DNA of 58,173 nt from Streptomyces sp. PH10-H1 (GTDB lineage Bacteria; Actinomycetota; Actinomycetes; Streptomycetales; Streptomycetaceae), in contig NZ_JASISZ010000058.1 in NCBI RefSeq assembly GCF_030063355.1, positions 1 to 58,173 of the forward strand. The letters run 5' to 3'. Position 1 is the stretch's first letter. The number at the start of each line of letters is the position of its first letter. The notes below the pieces were generated by a model. That model did not search any database, had not been told where the DNA came from, and saw nothing but the letters and a program-made list of their open reading frames with translations. A program made the position numbers and the translations under genes. Positions 49,769 to 57,747 of this stretch are shown piece by piece.

Positions 49769-50659
49769 TCAACGACAGCTCATCGCTCGCACAGCCGCGA
49801 GGGCGGCGTCCACGCTCTGGGTGATGTCGGCGATCGGGTAGAGCGCTTCGTGGATGACGCGGTCCGGGCCGATGACGAGCGTGAGCCGCTTGAGGCGTGT
49901 GGTGCCGCCGGCGCGGAAGGTCGGGAGGCGCAGCGCGGCGGTGAGGGTGAGGTCCGCGTCCGAGAGGAGCGGGAAGCGCAGGCGCTCCTTGGCGGCGAAC
50001 GCGCGCTGCTCGTCCGGGCGTTGGCCGCTGACGCCGTGCACGACGGCTCCGGCCGCGGTGAATTCGGCGAGGCGGTCGCGATAGGTGCAGGATTCGAGGG
50101 TGCAGCCGGTGGCGCCCGGGATGTCGGCCCACCCCGGAGGGTAGGACTCGCGCTGGGCGTAGGCACCGGGGAAGCAGTACAGGACGGTGAACGCGGCGTC
50201 CGCGACCGGGTCGTGGGCCAGGCCGTCGGCCCCGGGGAGGGTGAGCGGCGGCACTTTGGTGCCGATCAGGTCGTGGACGCGCCCGGCTTCGCGTGATCCC
50301 TCGGCCGCGGTGGCGGTGGTCATGGGGGGTTCTCCGTCCCCGAGGATCCATGCGTCGCCCCAGTCCTGGAGGGCGACGAGCACGGGCAGCAGCGCCCGGC
50401 CGCGCGGCGTCAGCCGGTATTCGTGGCGGGGCGGCCGCTGCTGGTACGGCTCGCGGGACAGTACGCCCGCGTCGACGAGCAGTTTCAGGCGCTCGGCGAG
50501 CACCTTGCGGGACATGCCGAGCTCGCGCTGCAGGTCGTCGAAGCGATGAACGCCGCGGGCGGTGTCGCGGACGATCAGCAGCGTCCACCAGTCGCCGACC
50601 ACGTCGAGGGCCTGGGCGATGGCGCAGTTCGCGTCGCCGAGGTCGGTACGCCGGGCCAT
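49769..50659 (-). CDS. HxlR-type regulator fused to a Prx Q/Bcp-like peroxiredoxin
   Basis: 296 residues. Residues 1-110 are an HxlR winged HTH: C12 in ANCAIAQALDVVGDWWTLLI, then MSRKVLAERLKLLVDAGVLS and EYRLTPRGRALLPVL. Residues about 130-296 are a thioredoxin-fold redoxin: FTVLYCFPGAY, then PGATGCTLESCTYRD with C186 and C191 in the arrangement of the peroxidatic and resolving cysteines of Bcp/Prx Q enzymes, and LRFPLLSDADLTLT. The ATG at 50659 starts the HTH; longer frames are shadow. The gene is divergent from an MFS transporter and a palindrome lies between them. Inference: a redox-sensing regulator with its own peroxidase domain. Confidence 0.88.
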   Translation of the reverse strand: MARRTDLGDANCAIAQALDVVGDWWTLLIVRDTARGVHRFDDLQRELGMSRKVLAERLKLLVDAGVLSREPYQQRPPRHEYRLTPRGRALLPVLVALQDWGDAWILGDGEPPMTTATAAEGSREAGRVHDLIGTKVPPLTLPGADGLAHDPVADAAFTVLYCFPGAYAQRESYPPGWADIPGATGCTLESCTYRDRLAEFTAAGAVVHGVSGQRPDEQRAFAAKERLRFPLLSDADLTLTAALRLPTFRAGGTTRLKRLTLVIGPDRVIHEALYPIADITQSVDAALAAVRAMSCR

Positions 50660-50716
50660 GTGATCATCCCCTCGCAAGTATTCACGTTGACGGCCGTGGC
50701 CCATCCTGGCATGGTT

Positions 50717-50733
50717 AGTTTCCAAAAGGAACT
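50717..50733. promoter_or_regulatory. Inverted repeat AGTTTCC-AAAA-GGAACT between fusion regulator and MFS gene
   Basis: Half-sites AGTTTCC (50717-50723) and GGAACT (50728-50733) span 17 bases, 18 bases before the MFS start. TTGACG at 50687-50692 is a possible -35 of the MFS promoter, placing the repeat at or just after the -10. A likely operator for the HxlR-type protein. Confidence 0.5.
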
Positions 50734-50750
50734 GACTTGGGAGAGTCCGG

Positions 50751-51962
50751 ATGAAGGACGTGCCGAAGGTCGTATGGCTGCTGGCCGCAGGGCTGTTCGT
50801 CAATATGGTCGTCAGTTTCACCTTCGTGTACCTGTTCGTGTACTTGACCGGGCCGCGCGGGCTCAGCGTTCCGCAGGCCGGGCTGATCGCGGGCGTCGGC
50901 GGCGTCGGGCTGGTCGCGGGGAACTTCACCGGCGGCTGGTTCGGGGACCACTTCGGGCACCGCCGCACCCTGCTCACCGGCTCGGTCGTCTCCGGCCTGG
51001 GACTCGTCGCGCTGCCCGTCCTGCCGACCGCCGCTCTGCTGCTGGTGCTGCCGCTCAGCCAGTACGCCGCCGGCACCGTCCGCGCCGCGAACTCCGCGCT
51101 CGTCGCCGTATCCGTACCCGAGGGCGCGCGGCGGCAGGGCTTCGCCGTCACACGGTTCGCGGGCAACGCCGGCTTCACCGTCGGCCCGCCCGTCGGCGCG
51201 CTCATCGCCGCCCACTTCTCCTACGACTGGCTCTTCCTCGCCGACGGCCTCGGCACCCTCTTCTTCGCTGGGTACGCGGCCCTGGTGCTCCCCGCGCAGG
51301 GGGCCAGGCGCCACCGCGCCGCCGCGCCCGACGGCGCCCCCGGACTGTGGGCGGCACTGCGCGCCCGCCCCGCCGTCCTGCTGCTGCTCATCGCGATCCT
51401 CGTCGTGGACACCGTCTACCGGCAGCAGTACTCGACCCTCCCGGTCTTCCTCGCCGACCACGGCATCGGCACCAACGTGTACGGCTGGCTGCTCGCGATC
51501 AACGGCGGCGTGATCCTGTGCCTGGAGATCCCCGCCACCGTCGCACTGCGCAAACGTGCCCCGCTGCGGATCATCGGCATTGGCCTGATCCTCGTCGGGC
51601 TCGGCTTCAGCGGTCTGGCCCTGGGCGCGTACGTCGCGACCGCCGTCGCCATGATGCTGCTGGTCACGGCGGGCGAGGTCCTCTACAAGACCCCGGCCAC
51701 CGCCTACGTCGCCGACAGCTCGCCGCCTCACCTCCAGGGCCGCTTCCAGAGCCTGTACGCGGGCGCGTCGATCAGCGGCACCGTACTCGCCCCGCCCCTC
51801 GGCGGAGCGCTGTACTCGACGGCGCCGGGGCTGCTGTGGCCGCTGTGCGGGGCGCTCGCCGCGCTGGCCGGGGTGGCGGTGCTGGTGGCGCAGGCGCGCG
51901 ACCGGCCGATAGCCGACGCGGCGCCCGCGCCGGTGTCGGTCGTGGCGGATGCCCAGGCCTGA
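50751..51962 (+). CDS. MFS transporter
   Basis: 403 residues with 12 hydrophobic helices; the loop 2-3 motif GGWFGDHFGHRR is near residues 63-74. It resembles drug-efflux members of the major facilitator family. ATG with GGGAG upstream. Divergent from the HxlR-peroxiredoxin fusion, which probably controls it, so the substrate may be a redox-active or electrophilic compound (inference). Confidence 0.87.
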   Translation: MKDVPKVVWLLAAGLFVNMVVSFTFVYLFVYLTGPRGLSVPQAGLIAGVGGVGLVAGNFTGGWFGDHFGHRRTLLTGSVVSGLGLVALPVLPTAALLLVLPLSQYAAGTVRAANSALVAVSVPEGARRQGFAVTRFAGNAGFTVGPPVGALIAAHFSYDWLFLADGLGTLFFAGYAALVLPAQGARRHRAAAPDGAPGLWAALRARPAVLLLLIAILVVDTVYRQQYSTLPVFLADHGIGTNVYGWLLAINGGVILCLEIPATVALRKRAPLRIIGIGLILVGLGFSGLALGAYVATAVAMMLLVTAGEVLYKTPATAYVADSSPPHLQGRFQSLYAGASISGTVLAPPLGGALYSTAPGLLWPLCGALAALAGVAVLVAQARDRPIADAAPAPVSVVADAQA

Positions 51963-52314
51963 GCGATGGCCGCCGCGGGCCGGCCGCAGGGGGCCGGCCG
52001 CCGAGGGCCGCTCGCGGGGCGCCCGGCACGGGGCCGGCCACGGGTCTCGCGGACTGGCCCCTGGGGGTTTGCGATCGGGGGCCGGCCACCGGGGGCCGCT
52101 CGCCGCAGGGGCTCCCGCGGCACTGCGGGCCAGACGCGCCGCCCGCTCGCCTGCTTGCCGTCCGCCCGCCGTCCGCCACCCGGCCGCCCACCGCCACCGG
52201 CTCGTCCGCCTGCCGCCTGCCGGCCGTCCCCCGCCTCCCGGCCGTCGCCCACCGTCGCCGCGGAAACGCGATTCCGCATGCCGGGCCGGTTGGGCATAGG
52301 GCGTGGCCAGCGGC
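51963..52314. other. Extremely GC-rich, repeat-containing intergenic stretch
   Basis: About 350 bases between the MFS gene and dapD without a supportable gene. It holds repeated GGGGGCCGGCC and GGGCCGCTCGC units (near 51990-52025 and 52075-52110), then a pyrimidine-skewed part with CCGTCCGCC and CCGCC units. Frames through it read Arg/Pro/Gly repeats and lack start signals. The plus-strand dapD promoter lies at its end. Confidence 0.6.
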
Positions 52315-52320
52315 TAGCGT
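52315..52320 (+). promoter_or_regulatory. -10 box of a leaderless dapD transcript
   Basis: TAGCGT lies seven bases before the dapD ATG at 52328, as at other leaderless starts in this window. Confidence 0.4.
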
Positions 52321-52327
52321 GCGAGGC

Positions 52328-53317
52328 ATGACTGACACGACCGCTAACCGCTCCACCGGCGCTGTTGCCGCCGGCCTTGCCACCATCGCCGATGACGGCA
52401 CGGTCCTCGACACCTGGTACCCCGCCCCCGAGCTCGTCGCCGCACCCGGCCCGGCCGGGACCGAGCGGCTGACCGCCGAGCGCGCTGCCGAGCTGCTGGG
52501 CGCCGCCGCGCCCAAGGCGCTCGGCCCGGACCCGCGCCGCGGGGTCGAGGTCGTCGCCGTACGTACCGTCATCGCCTCGACCGATGACAAGCCGCTCGAC
52601 GCCCACGACGCGTACCTGCGCCTGCACCTGCTCAGCCACCGCCTGGTGAAGCCCAACGGGCAGAACCTGGAGGGCCTGTTCGGGCTGCTCGCCAATGTCG
52701 CCTGGACCTCCATCGGCCCGGTCCCGGTCCCCACCGTCGAGCGCGCGCGCCTCGCCGCCCGTGCCGAGGGCCTGCACCTGGCCGTCTACGGCATCGACAA
52801 GTTCCCCCGCATGACCGACTACGTCGCCCCCTCCGGCGTGCGTATCGCCGACGCGGACCGCGTCCGCCTCGGCGCACACCTCGCCGCCGGGACGACCGTC
52901 ATGCACGAGGGATTCTGCAACTTCAACGCCGGGACGCTGGGCACCTCCATGGTCGAGGGCCGCATCTCCCAGGGCGTCATCGTCGGTGACGGCTCCGACA
53001 TCGGCGGCGGCGCCTCGATCATGGGCACCCTCTCCGGCGGCGGCAAGCAGGTCGTCTCCATCGGCGAACGCTGCCTCCTCGGCGCCGAATCGGGCATCGG
53101 CATCGCGCTGGGCGACGACTGCATCGTCGAGGCCGGCCTCTACGTCACCGCGGGCACCCGCGTCACGCTGCCGGACGGCCAGATCGTCAAGGCCCTGGAA
53201 CTCTCCGGCGCCGACAACCTCCTCTTCCGCCGCAACTCCACCACCGGCACGGTCGAGGTCCTCCAGCGCACCGGCTCATGGGGCGGCCTCAACGAGGTGC
53301 TGCACAGCCACAACTGA
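52328..53317 (+). CDS. dapD: DapD, tetrahydrodipicolinate N-succinyltransferase
   Basis: 329 residues. Lysine/diaminopimelate synthesis: succinyl-CoA plus tetrahydrodipicolinate gives N-succinyl-2-amino-6-ketopimelate. The C-terminal half is a left-handed beta helix of hexapeptide repeats (HEGFCNFNAGTLG, SQGVIVGDGSDIGGGASIMG), and GIDKFPRMTDYV is typical of the actinobacterial form. ATG start with a -10-like box seven bases upstream. Followed by a perfect terminator. Confidence 0.95.
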   Translation: MTDTTANRSTGAVAAGLATIADDGTVLDTWYPAPELVAAPGPAGTERLTAERAAELLGAAAPKALGPDPRRGVEVVAVRTVIASTDDKPLDAHDAYLRLHLLSHRLVKPNGQNLEGLFGLLANVAWTSIGPVPVPTVERARLAARAEGLHLAVYGIDKFPRMTDYVAPSGVRIADADRVRLGAHLAAGTTVMHEGFCNFNAGTLGTSMVEGRISQGVIVGDGSDIGGGASIMGTLSGGGKQVVSIGERCLLGAESGIGIALGDDCIVEAGLYVTAGTRVTLPDGQIVKALELSGADNLLFRRNSTTGTVEVLQRTGSWGGLNEVLHSHN

Positions 53318-53332
53318 GCGGTCTACGGGTCG

Positions 53333-53362
53333 GGGTCGGGTCCGGGTTTCCGGACCCGACCC
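53333..53362. terminator. 13-bp perfect hairpin between convergent dapD and PPOX gene
   Basis: GGGTCGGGTCCGG (53333-53345) pairs with CCGGACCCGACCC (53350-53362) with a GTTT loop. Serves both strands. Confidence 0.9.
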
Positions 53363-53375
53363 GTGTTGACTTCCG

Positions 53376-54023
53376 TCAGCCGTAAATCCTGTCGCCGTAC
53401 CGGGGTCCGTAGTAGACCTCCAACTCCTCCAGGGACTCGTCCTTGCGCTCGAGACTCTTCGAGATGCGAGCGCGGGACGGAGCCGCCTCGGGGTCCCAGG
53501 TCTCCGGCTTCCAGAGCGCGGAGCGCAGGAACGCCTTGGAGCAGTGGTAGAAGACCTCTTCGATGTCCACGACCAGCGCGAACTGCGGGCGGTGTCCCTT
53601 CACGATCATCCGCTCGAAAAACGGCGCGTCGCGCACCAGACGGGCCCGGCCGTTGATGCGGAGCGAGTCGCCGCGCCCCGGGATCAGATAGATCAGGCCG
53701 ACGTGGGGGTTGGCCAGGATGTTGTGGAAACCGTCGGCCCGCCGGTTGCCGGGGCGTTCCGGGAGCGCGATCGTAGTGTCGTCGAGGACCAGCGTGAAAC
53801 CGGCGGGATCGCCCTTGGGCGAGACGTCACAGCTGCCGTCCGCGCCCGACGTCGCGACGAGACAGAGCGGCGAGGCCGCCAGCCACGCCTTGTCGTGCTC
53901 GTGCAGCCCGGGCCGTTCCTTGCTCGCATCCCGCTGCGACGGCTCCCCAAGCAACTCCCGCAACTCGGCCGCCGACGTTATGTCCACGGCCTCTTCCTGT
54001 TCCTGCTGTTCCTGCTTCTGCAT
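53376..54023 (-). CDS. PPOX-type FMN-dependent flavoprotein
   Basis: 215 residues of the pyridoxamine-phosphate-oxidase-like split barrel: CLVATSGADGSCDVSPKGDP, LPERPGNRRADGFHNILANP and VGLIYLIPGRGDSLRINGRA are the FMN-binding elements of the larger MSMEG_1061-like group. The ATG at 54023 precedes a Gln/Glu-rich segment (MQKQEQQEQEEAVD); a longer frame from 54143 crosses a palindrome and is less likely. It may reduce a quinone or F420-type substrate. A 17-bp palindrome lies just upstream. Confidence 0.82.
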   Translation of the reverse strand: MQKQEQQEQEEAVDITSAAELRELLGEPSQRDASKERPGLHEHDKAWLAASPLCLVATSGADGSCDVSPKGDPAGFTLVLDDTTIALPERPGNRRADGFHNILANPHVGLIYLIPGRGDSLRINGRARLVRDAPFFERMIVKGHRPQFALVVDIEEVFYHCSKAFLRSALWKPETWDPEAAPSRARISKSLERKDESLEELEVYYGPRYGDRIYG

Positions 54024-54042
54024 CTGAACGCCCGCCCCCGTG

Positions 54043-54059
54043 AGTTCCGATTCGGAACT
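54043..54059. promoter_or_regulatory. 17-bp perfect palindrome upstream of the PPOX gene
   Basis: AGTTCCGA (54043-54050), T, TCGGAACT (54052-54059) lies 20 bases before the PPOX start. Its outer half-sites AGTT and GGAACT match those of the element at 50717-50733. A TATTGT-type -10 for the minus strand lies just beyond it. Candidate operator. Confidence 0.55.
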
Positions 54060-54200
54060 GACACAATACCGGAGCCCGTTGCGGTAGTACGGGGGCGGAC
54101 GCGATCCGGGCAGTGTCCGCGTCTTCCCCGGCAACTCCACCACCGGCCCGAGCCATCTCGATCCTGTCGGTCATTTCGACGGTCACCGTGCAGCTCCGGG

Positions 54201-55301
54201 TCAGGCCAGTGCCGGGTTGCCGCAGCACTTTTTGTACTTGCGGCTGGAGCCGCACCAGCACGGGCCGTTGCGCGGCGGGGGCCAGGCGGTGCCCAGGCCC
54301 CGGGCCGCCAGATCGGCGGCGTACTCGGCGCGCAACCCCTCGGACTCCGGCGGCAGGCCTTCGGACTCGGTAAACGTGACGAAGCCCGCGACCGAGCCGG
54401 GGGCGACGGCCAGGCGGGGCTCGCCCTCTTCGGAGAGTGTCCGCACAACTGTCTCCACTTGGCGCAGATGCGCGGCGTGCTCCTGGCCATAGTCGTCCGC
54501 GAATGACGGCCAGCGGCCCAGCAGTTCCGTGAACTCCTGCGGGGGCCAGAACACCACACAGACCACCGCGGGCGCGAAGAGCGCGGCCTTTCGCTGTGCG
54601 ACTTCCGCGCTCAGCCGCTCGAACTCGGCGCGCAGCGCCTCCGGGTCGTCGGAGTCGAAGGCGCCCAGCCGCTCCGGCCCGTGCAGTTCGTCCAGCGAGG
54701 CCGCGCCCCGCACAGCGACGGGCCGTGACTCGTGCAGCGCGTCCGCGAGGTCGTCCCAGTCGTCGTGGGCGTCACCCGCCAGCCGCCGTACCCGGTGGCG
54801 TCCGATCACCAGCATCTCGGCGTCGAATTGTCCCTGCTGTACGTCGGAGACGGTCAACGGGGCAGCGGTACCCAGGAGGTGGCTGATCCCGGCGGTGTAC
54901 CACTCGGCGGCCGCCCGCAGATCACCGCCGGTCTCGAAGGTCTCGGCGACATAGTTCCAAGCGCCGCCGTCGTGCGGGTGCGCGGTACGCAGCTTTCCGG
55001 CGGCGGCGCGGGCCTCTTCTTCGCGTCCCGCGTCCCAGAGCGAACCGATCCGGTACGACTCGATCAGATGAGGGCTCTCGCAGCCTTCGGCCAGCAGCCG
55101 CTCGTACACGGACAGGGCACGTTCGTATTCCCCGGCGACGTTCCACTCTCCGGCTGCCTCAATGAGCAACTCCTCGCGTTCCTCAGGATATTGACCGGCC
55201 AGTGCCTCCAGTTCGGCGGCGTACTCGGCCGGGGTGATGGGGGGTACGACGCGCTGGGTGGACTGCCGGCGCGGTTTGCGCGAGCGGTGCTTACGGGACA
55301 T
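54201..55301 (-). CDS. SEC-C motif protein with TPR-like helical repeats
   Basis: 366 residues. A basic N-terminus (MSRKHRSRKPRRQSTQR) leads to a TPR-like region (EWNVAGEYERALSVYERLLA and AWNYVAETFETGGDLRAAAE, residues about 55-150), a middle alpha/beta part and the C-terminal zinc-binding SEC-C motif PCWCGSSRKYKKCCG near 347-361. SEC-C motifs occur on SecA and on many unrelated proteins. The ATG at 55301 begins the basic segment; a longer frame is unsupported. Function unknown, possibly protein-protein scaffolding. Confidence 0.82.
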   Translation of the reverse strand: MSRKHRSRKPRRQSTQRVVPPITPAEYAAELEALAGQYPEEREELLIEAAGEWNVAGEYERALSVYERLLAEGCESPHLIESYRIGSLWDAGREEEARAAAGKLRTAHPHDGGAWNYVAETFETGGDLRAAAEWYTAGISHLLGTAAPLTVSDVQQGQFDAEMLVIGRHRVRRLAGDAHDDWDDLADALHESRPVAVRGAASLDELHGPERLGAFDSDDPEALRAEFERLSAEVAQRKAALFAPAVVCVVFWPPQEFTELLGRWPSFADDYGQEHAAHLRQVETVVRTLSEEGEPRLAVAPGSVAGFVTFTESEGLPPESEGLRAEYAADLAARGLGTAWPPPRNGPCWCGSSRKYKKCCGNPALA

Positions 55302-55430
55302 GCCCCGACGGTAGGGCGCCGCCCGGTGACGGGGCCAGCTCTCGTCCAAGCCGCACGCACCGTAGTCGGCTGCCCGGCTCAGACAGGACAACCCCGCGCC
55401 GGACGCCCAGGATGGCTGCGGCAAGCGCGC

Positions 55431-55631
55431 TCACAGCCGCTCCGCCCACCGTGCCAGTGCCGCGAAGTCGGCCTCGCGCAGCCCGCGGCGGGGGCTGATG
55501 CGCAGCAGCAGTGCCGGCGCGTCGTGCTGGACTGCGACATGGGCCGTGTAGCCGCGAGGGCGGGTCAGCCGGGCGGTGCACGGGTTGAGCGGGCCGTCGA
55601 CGTCGAGGAGCAGCAGCGGGCGATCCGTCAT
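55431..55631 (-). pseudogene. Truncated HAD-like hydrolase fragment
   Basis: 66 residues starting MTDRPLLLLDVDGPLNPCTA, which carries the first HAD motif (DVDGxLNP) seen in Streptomyces secreted or cytoplasmic HAD-like proteins of about 170 residues. After residue 45 the sequence no longer follows the family and it ends with ALARWAERL. Other HAD motifs are missing, so this is probably a remnant; it could still be expressed as a short protein. Confidence 0.55.
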
Positions 55632-55759
55632 GCCGGGGGGCCTACCCGCGCTGGGGGCCCGGGAGTTTTGCAGAGCAGTTCATGTGCCCGAAGGGCGGCA
55701 TCCCTTTCCACGCCCACAGATTAGAGGGCCGGAGACCCGGCCGCAGGCCGCAGCCGGGC

Positions 55760-55792
55760 TGGTGCAGGGGTGGTGCAGGGGTGGTGCAGGGG
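55760..55792. repeat. Three tandem copies of TGGTGCAGGGG
   Basis: Exact 11-base units at 55760-55770, 55771-55781 and 55782-55792 in the gap between the HAD fragment and DUF397 gene. The gap (55632-55837) shows no gene. Confidence 0.8.
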
Positions 55793-55837
55793 TGAGCTTG
55801 TTCCGCTTTGACGGAAACCATGGTGTGGTGGTCAGAC

Positions 55838-56053
55838 CTACGGCAGGTCCGCGCTTGCTGCGAACCGGACGAACGACCGCCAGGCGTCCGCGTCCAGGAC
55901 GAGCTTCGGGCCCTCGGGGTCCTTGGAGTCGCGGACGAGGACGGTGCCGGGGCGGGTGGCGATCTCGATGCAGTTGCCGCCCTCGTTGTCGCTGTAGCTG
56001 GACTTCAACCAACGCGCCTCAGCGGCGTGCGGGGCAACTTCTTCGGCTGTCAT
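55838..56053 (-). CDS. DUF397 small protein
   Basis: 71 residues. The signature WLKSSYSDNEGGNCIEIATR followed by VLVRDSKDPEGPKL is typical of DUF397 proteins, which sit next to WhiJ-type regulators in Streptomyces and are thought to modulate them, perhaps as a toxin-antitoxin-like partner. Its ATG overlaps the regulator stop (ATGA). Confidence 0.93.
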   Translation of the reverse strand: MTAEEVAPHAAEARWLKSSYSDNEGGNCIEIATRPGTVLVRDSKDPEGPKLVLDADAWRSFVRFAASADLP

Positions 56054-56901
56054 GTCTCTCCCAGCAACTTCTCGGCGAACTCCAGGGATTCCCGCGGAGT
56101 GAGAGCCTGCGCGCGGATGATCCCGTAGCGAACCTCCACGGCGCGGACGTCGGCCCGCTCAGTGAACCAGATACTGCGCCCCTGCCCCTCGGTGTAGGCG
56201 ATCTTCGGGCGTTCCTGTGGTTCGAGAAGCGCCAGCGGACCCGGCAGCCCGGCGTGATCCTCCAGTTCTGTCGGCATCACCTGGATCTCCACGTTGCGCA
56301 TTCGACCGATGTGCAGCAGGTGTTCGAGCTGGCCGCGCAGTACTTCCCTGCCGCCCAACGGGCGTCGCAGCACGGACTCTTCGAGGACGAAGCTCATGAT
56401 GGGTGCCGGCCGACGGTCGAAGATCTTGCGACGGGCCATACGCGCGGCAACGTGATGCTCGATGGTCTCCTCGTCCATGGGCGGGCGGCGCATCCGGTAG
56501 ATCGCGAGGGCGTACTCCTCGGTCTGCAGCGGCCCCGGCACGAGCATGGTGTCGTACATGTGGATTTCGAGAGCATCGGCCTCCCACTTCGGGAAGTCCC
56601 GGAACCGGGCCGGGTATCGGGCCTGCTCGATCTCCGGCTGGAGCGCGTGAAGCAGGCCGCCCGCGTTCAGTACCTTCTCCGCCGAGTCGATGAACTGCGG
56701 CTTCGGCGGCCGCCGTCCCCGCTCCACGGAGGAGACCTGTTCCTCCCCGTAGCCGATCCGCTTGCCGAACTCCGCCTGGGTCAGACCGGCCCGCTCCCGC
56801 AGGAGTTTGATCTGCTTCCCGATGGCTTTGAGGATGACATCCGGCGTCCCGTCGTCCCCGCCCGAGTCCTCCGGCGGCCGCCCTTGTTCCCTACCGGTCA
56901 T
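56050..56901 (-). CDS. WhiJ/Scr1-type XRE regulator with DUF5753 domain
   Basis: 283 residues. HTH at about 20-75 (IKLLRERAGLTQAEFGKRIG and VSSVERGRRPPKPQ), then the DUF5753 domain with VPGPLQTEEYALAIYR and the C-terminal IWFTERADVRAVEVRYGIIR. The ATG at 56901 is used because GGAGG lies eight bases upstream; a GTG at 56910 directly abuts that site. Paired with the DUF397 gene downstream and an ATPase divergently upstream, the classic WhiJ-like arrangement linked to development. Confidence 0.93.
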   Translation of the reverse strand: MTGREQGRPPEDSGGDDGTPDVILKAIGKQIKLLRERAGLTQAEFGKRIGYGEEQVSSVERGRRPPKPQFIDSAEKVLNAGGLLHALQPEIEQARYPARFRDFPKWEADALEIHMYDTMLVPGPLQTEEYALAIYRMRRPPMDEETIEHHVAARMARRKIFDRRPAPIMSFVLEESVLRRPLGGREVLRGQLEHLLHIGRMRNVEIQVMPTELEDHAGLPGPLALLEPQERPKIAYTEGQGRSIWFTERADVRAVEVRYGIIRAQALTPRESLEFAEKLLGET

Positions 56902-56937
56902 ACCCGCCACCTCCGACGTCCAAGGTCACGCCCGGCG

Positions 56938-56969
56938 ACCCGGACGGGCCACCGTCCGTACCCGGACGG
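56938..56969. promoter_or_regulatory. CGGACGG repeats between the divergent regulator and ATPase genes
   Basis: ACCCGGACGG occurs at 56938-56947 and 56960-56969 (22 bp apart). CCGTCCG (56952-56958) with CGGACGG (56963-56969) forms a palindrome across TACC. Probable operator for the WhiJ-like protein. Confidence 0.5.
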
Positions 56970-57030
56970 AAACTCTCCGTACTGCCTCCGCTCCTGGTCA
57001 GGCTACGCCCGTGCCACGAGCGTTGACTGC

Positions 57031-57480
57031 ATGACGTCCGAAAACACCCCCACCGCGGTGATCACCGATCAGGCCGTGGCCGCCAGGGAGTTCACAGCGC
57101 CACTCTCGGCCACTCGCCGTGGCGCACGCCTCGCCCGGCTCCTCGCCCTTCACCAACTCGACGAGTGGGGCTGCCCTTACGACAGCGAGCCGTCCGACGC
57201 CGCCGCGGCGATCGTCGCCGAACTCGCCGCCAACGCCGCCACGCACGGCCGCGTCCCCGGCCGGGACTTCGGGCTGAACCTCACGCTCGCCGCGCGGGTG
57301 ATCCGTATCGAGGTCGCCGACACCTGTTCCGAGGGCCGGCCGTCCGCCTGCCCGGCCCCACCGGCCTCGGACTCCGAGACCGGCCGCGGCCTCCTACTCG
57401 TGGCGGCTCTCGCCACCCGCTGGGGTGTCGCCGACCGTCAGGGGCCGGGAAAGGTCATTTGGGCCGAGATCGAGTTCTGA
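57031..57480 (+). CDS. ATP-binding protein of the anti-sigma/HATPase type
   Basis: 149 residues of the GHKL ATPase fold as in anti-sigma factors such as RsbW/SpoIIAB. N-box IVAELAANAATHG at 61-73 with E64 and N68, the G1-like VADTCSEGRPS near 95-105 and G2-like GRGLLLVAALA near 118-128. It is divergent from the WhiJ-like regulator and completes the trio with DUF397. May act as a small kinase or partner-switching protein (inference). Confidence 0.87.
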   Translation: MTSENTPTAVITDQAVAAREFTAPLSATRRGARLARLLALHQLDEWGCPYDSEPSDAAAAIVAELAANAATHGRVPGRDFGLNLTLAARVIRIEVADTCSEGRPSACPAPPASDSETGRGLLLVAALATRWGVADRQGPGKVIWAEIEF

Positions 57481-57602
57481 CCGTATCGCCGAATCGCCGT
57501 TCGCAGGCCACCACCGGGGCTCGTACATCCACGCCCCGGTGGTGCACGCCATCCTTAAAAGGCAACGGGAAATCCAACCAACCCAACCCCGTCAACTGCC
57601 GC

Positions 57603-57622
57603 TGTCACCCGATCTGGTGACA
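57603..57622. promoter_or_regulatory. TGTCACC-N6-GGTGACA inverted repeat
   Basis: Perfect 7-bp arms with a 6-base spacer, about 125 bases before the final HTH gene. Candidate operator; GATATTGT nearby at about 57648 may be part of the promoter. The gap 57481-57747 shows no other gene. Confidence 0.4.
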
Positions 57623-57683
57623 TGGTGTCCGATAACCGGTTCAGCGCGATATTGTCGGCCGCAACAACCCCACACATGAAGAC

Positions 57684-57719
57684 GGCCCCCAACCGGGACT
57701 GGCATCCCGGCCGAGGGCC
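57684..57719 (+). promoter_or_regulatory. Leader hairpin before the final HTH gene
   Basis: CCGGGA (57693-57698) pairs with TCCCGG (57705-57710), enclosed by GGCCC (57684-57688) and GGGCC (57715-57719). It lies in the 5' leader about 30 bases before the ATG. Possible attenuator or terminator. Confidence 0.4.
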
Positions 57720-57747
57720 TGACCAACCAGGAAGCGATACCTTCCCG

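Noticed and set aside
50423..52327. Long N-terminal extension of dapD through the MFS gene
   Set aside because: The frame is open by chance in GC-rich DNA; DapD starts at 52328 where the family N-terminus and a -10-like box are found.
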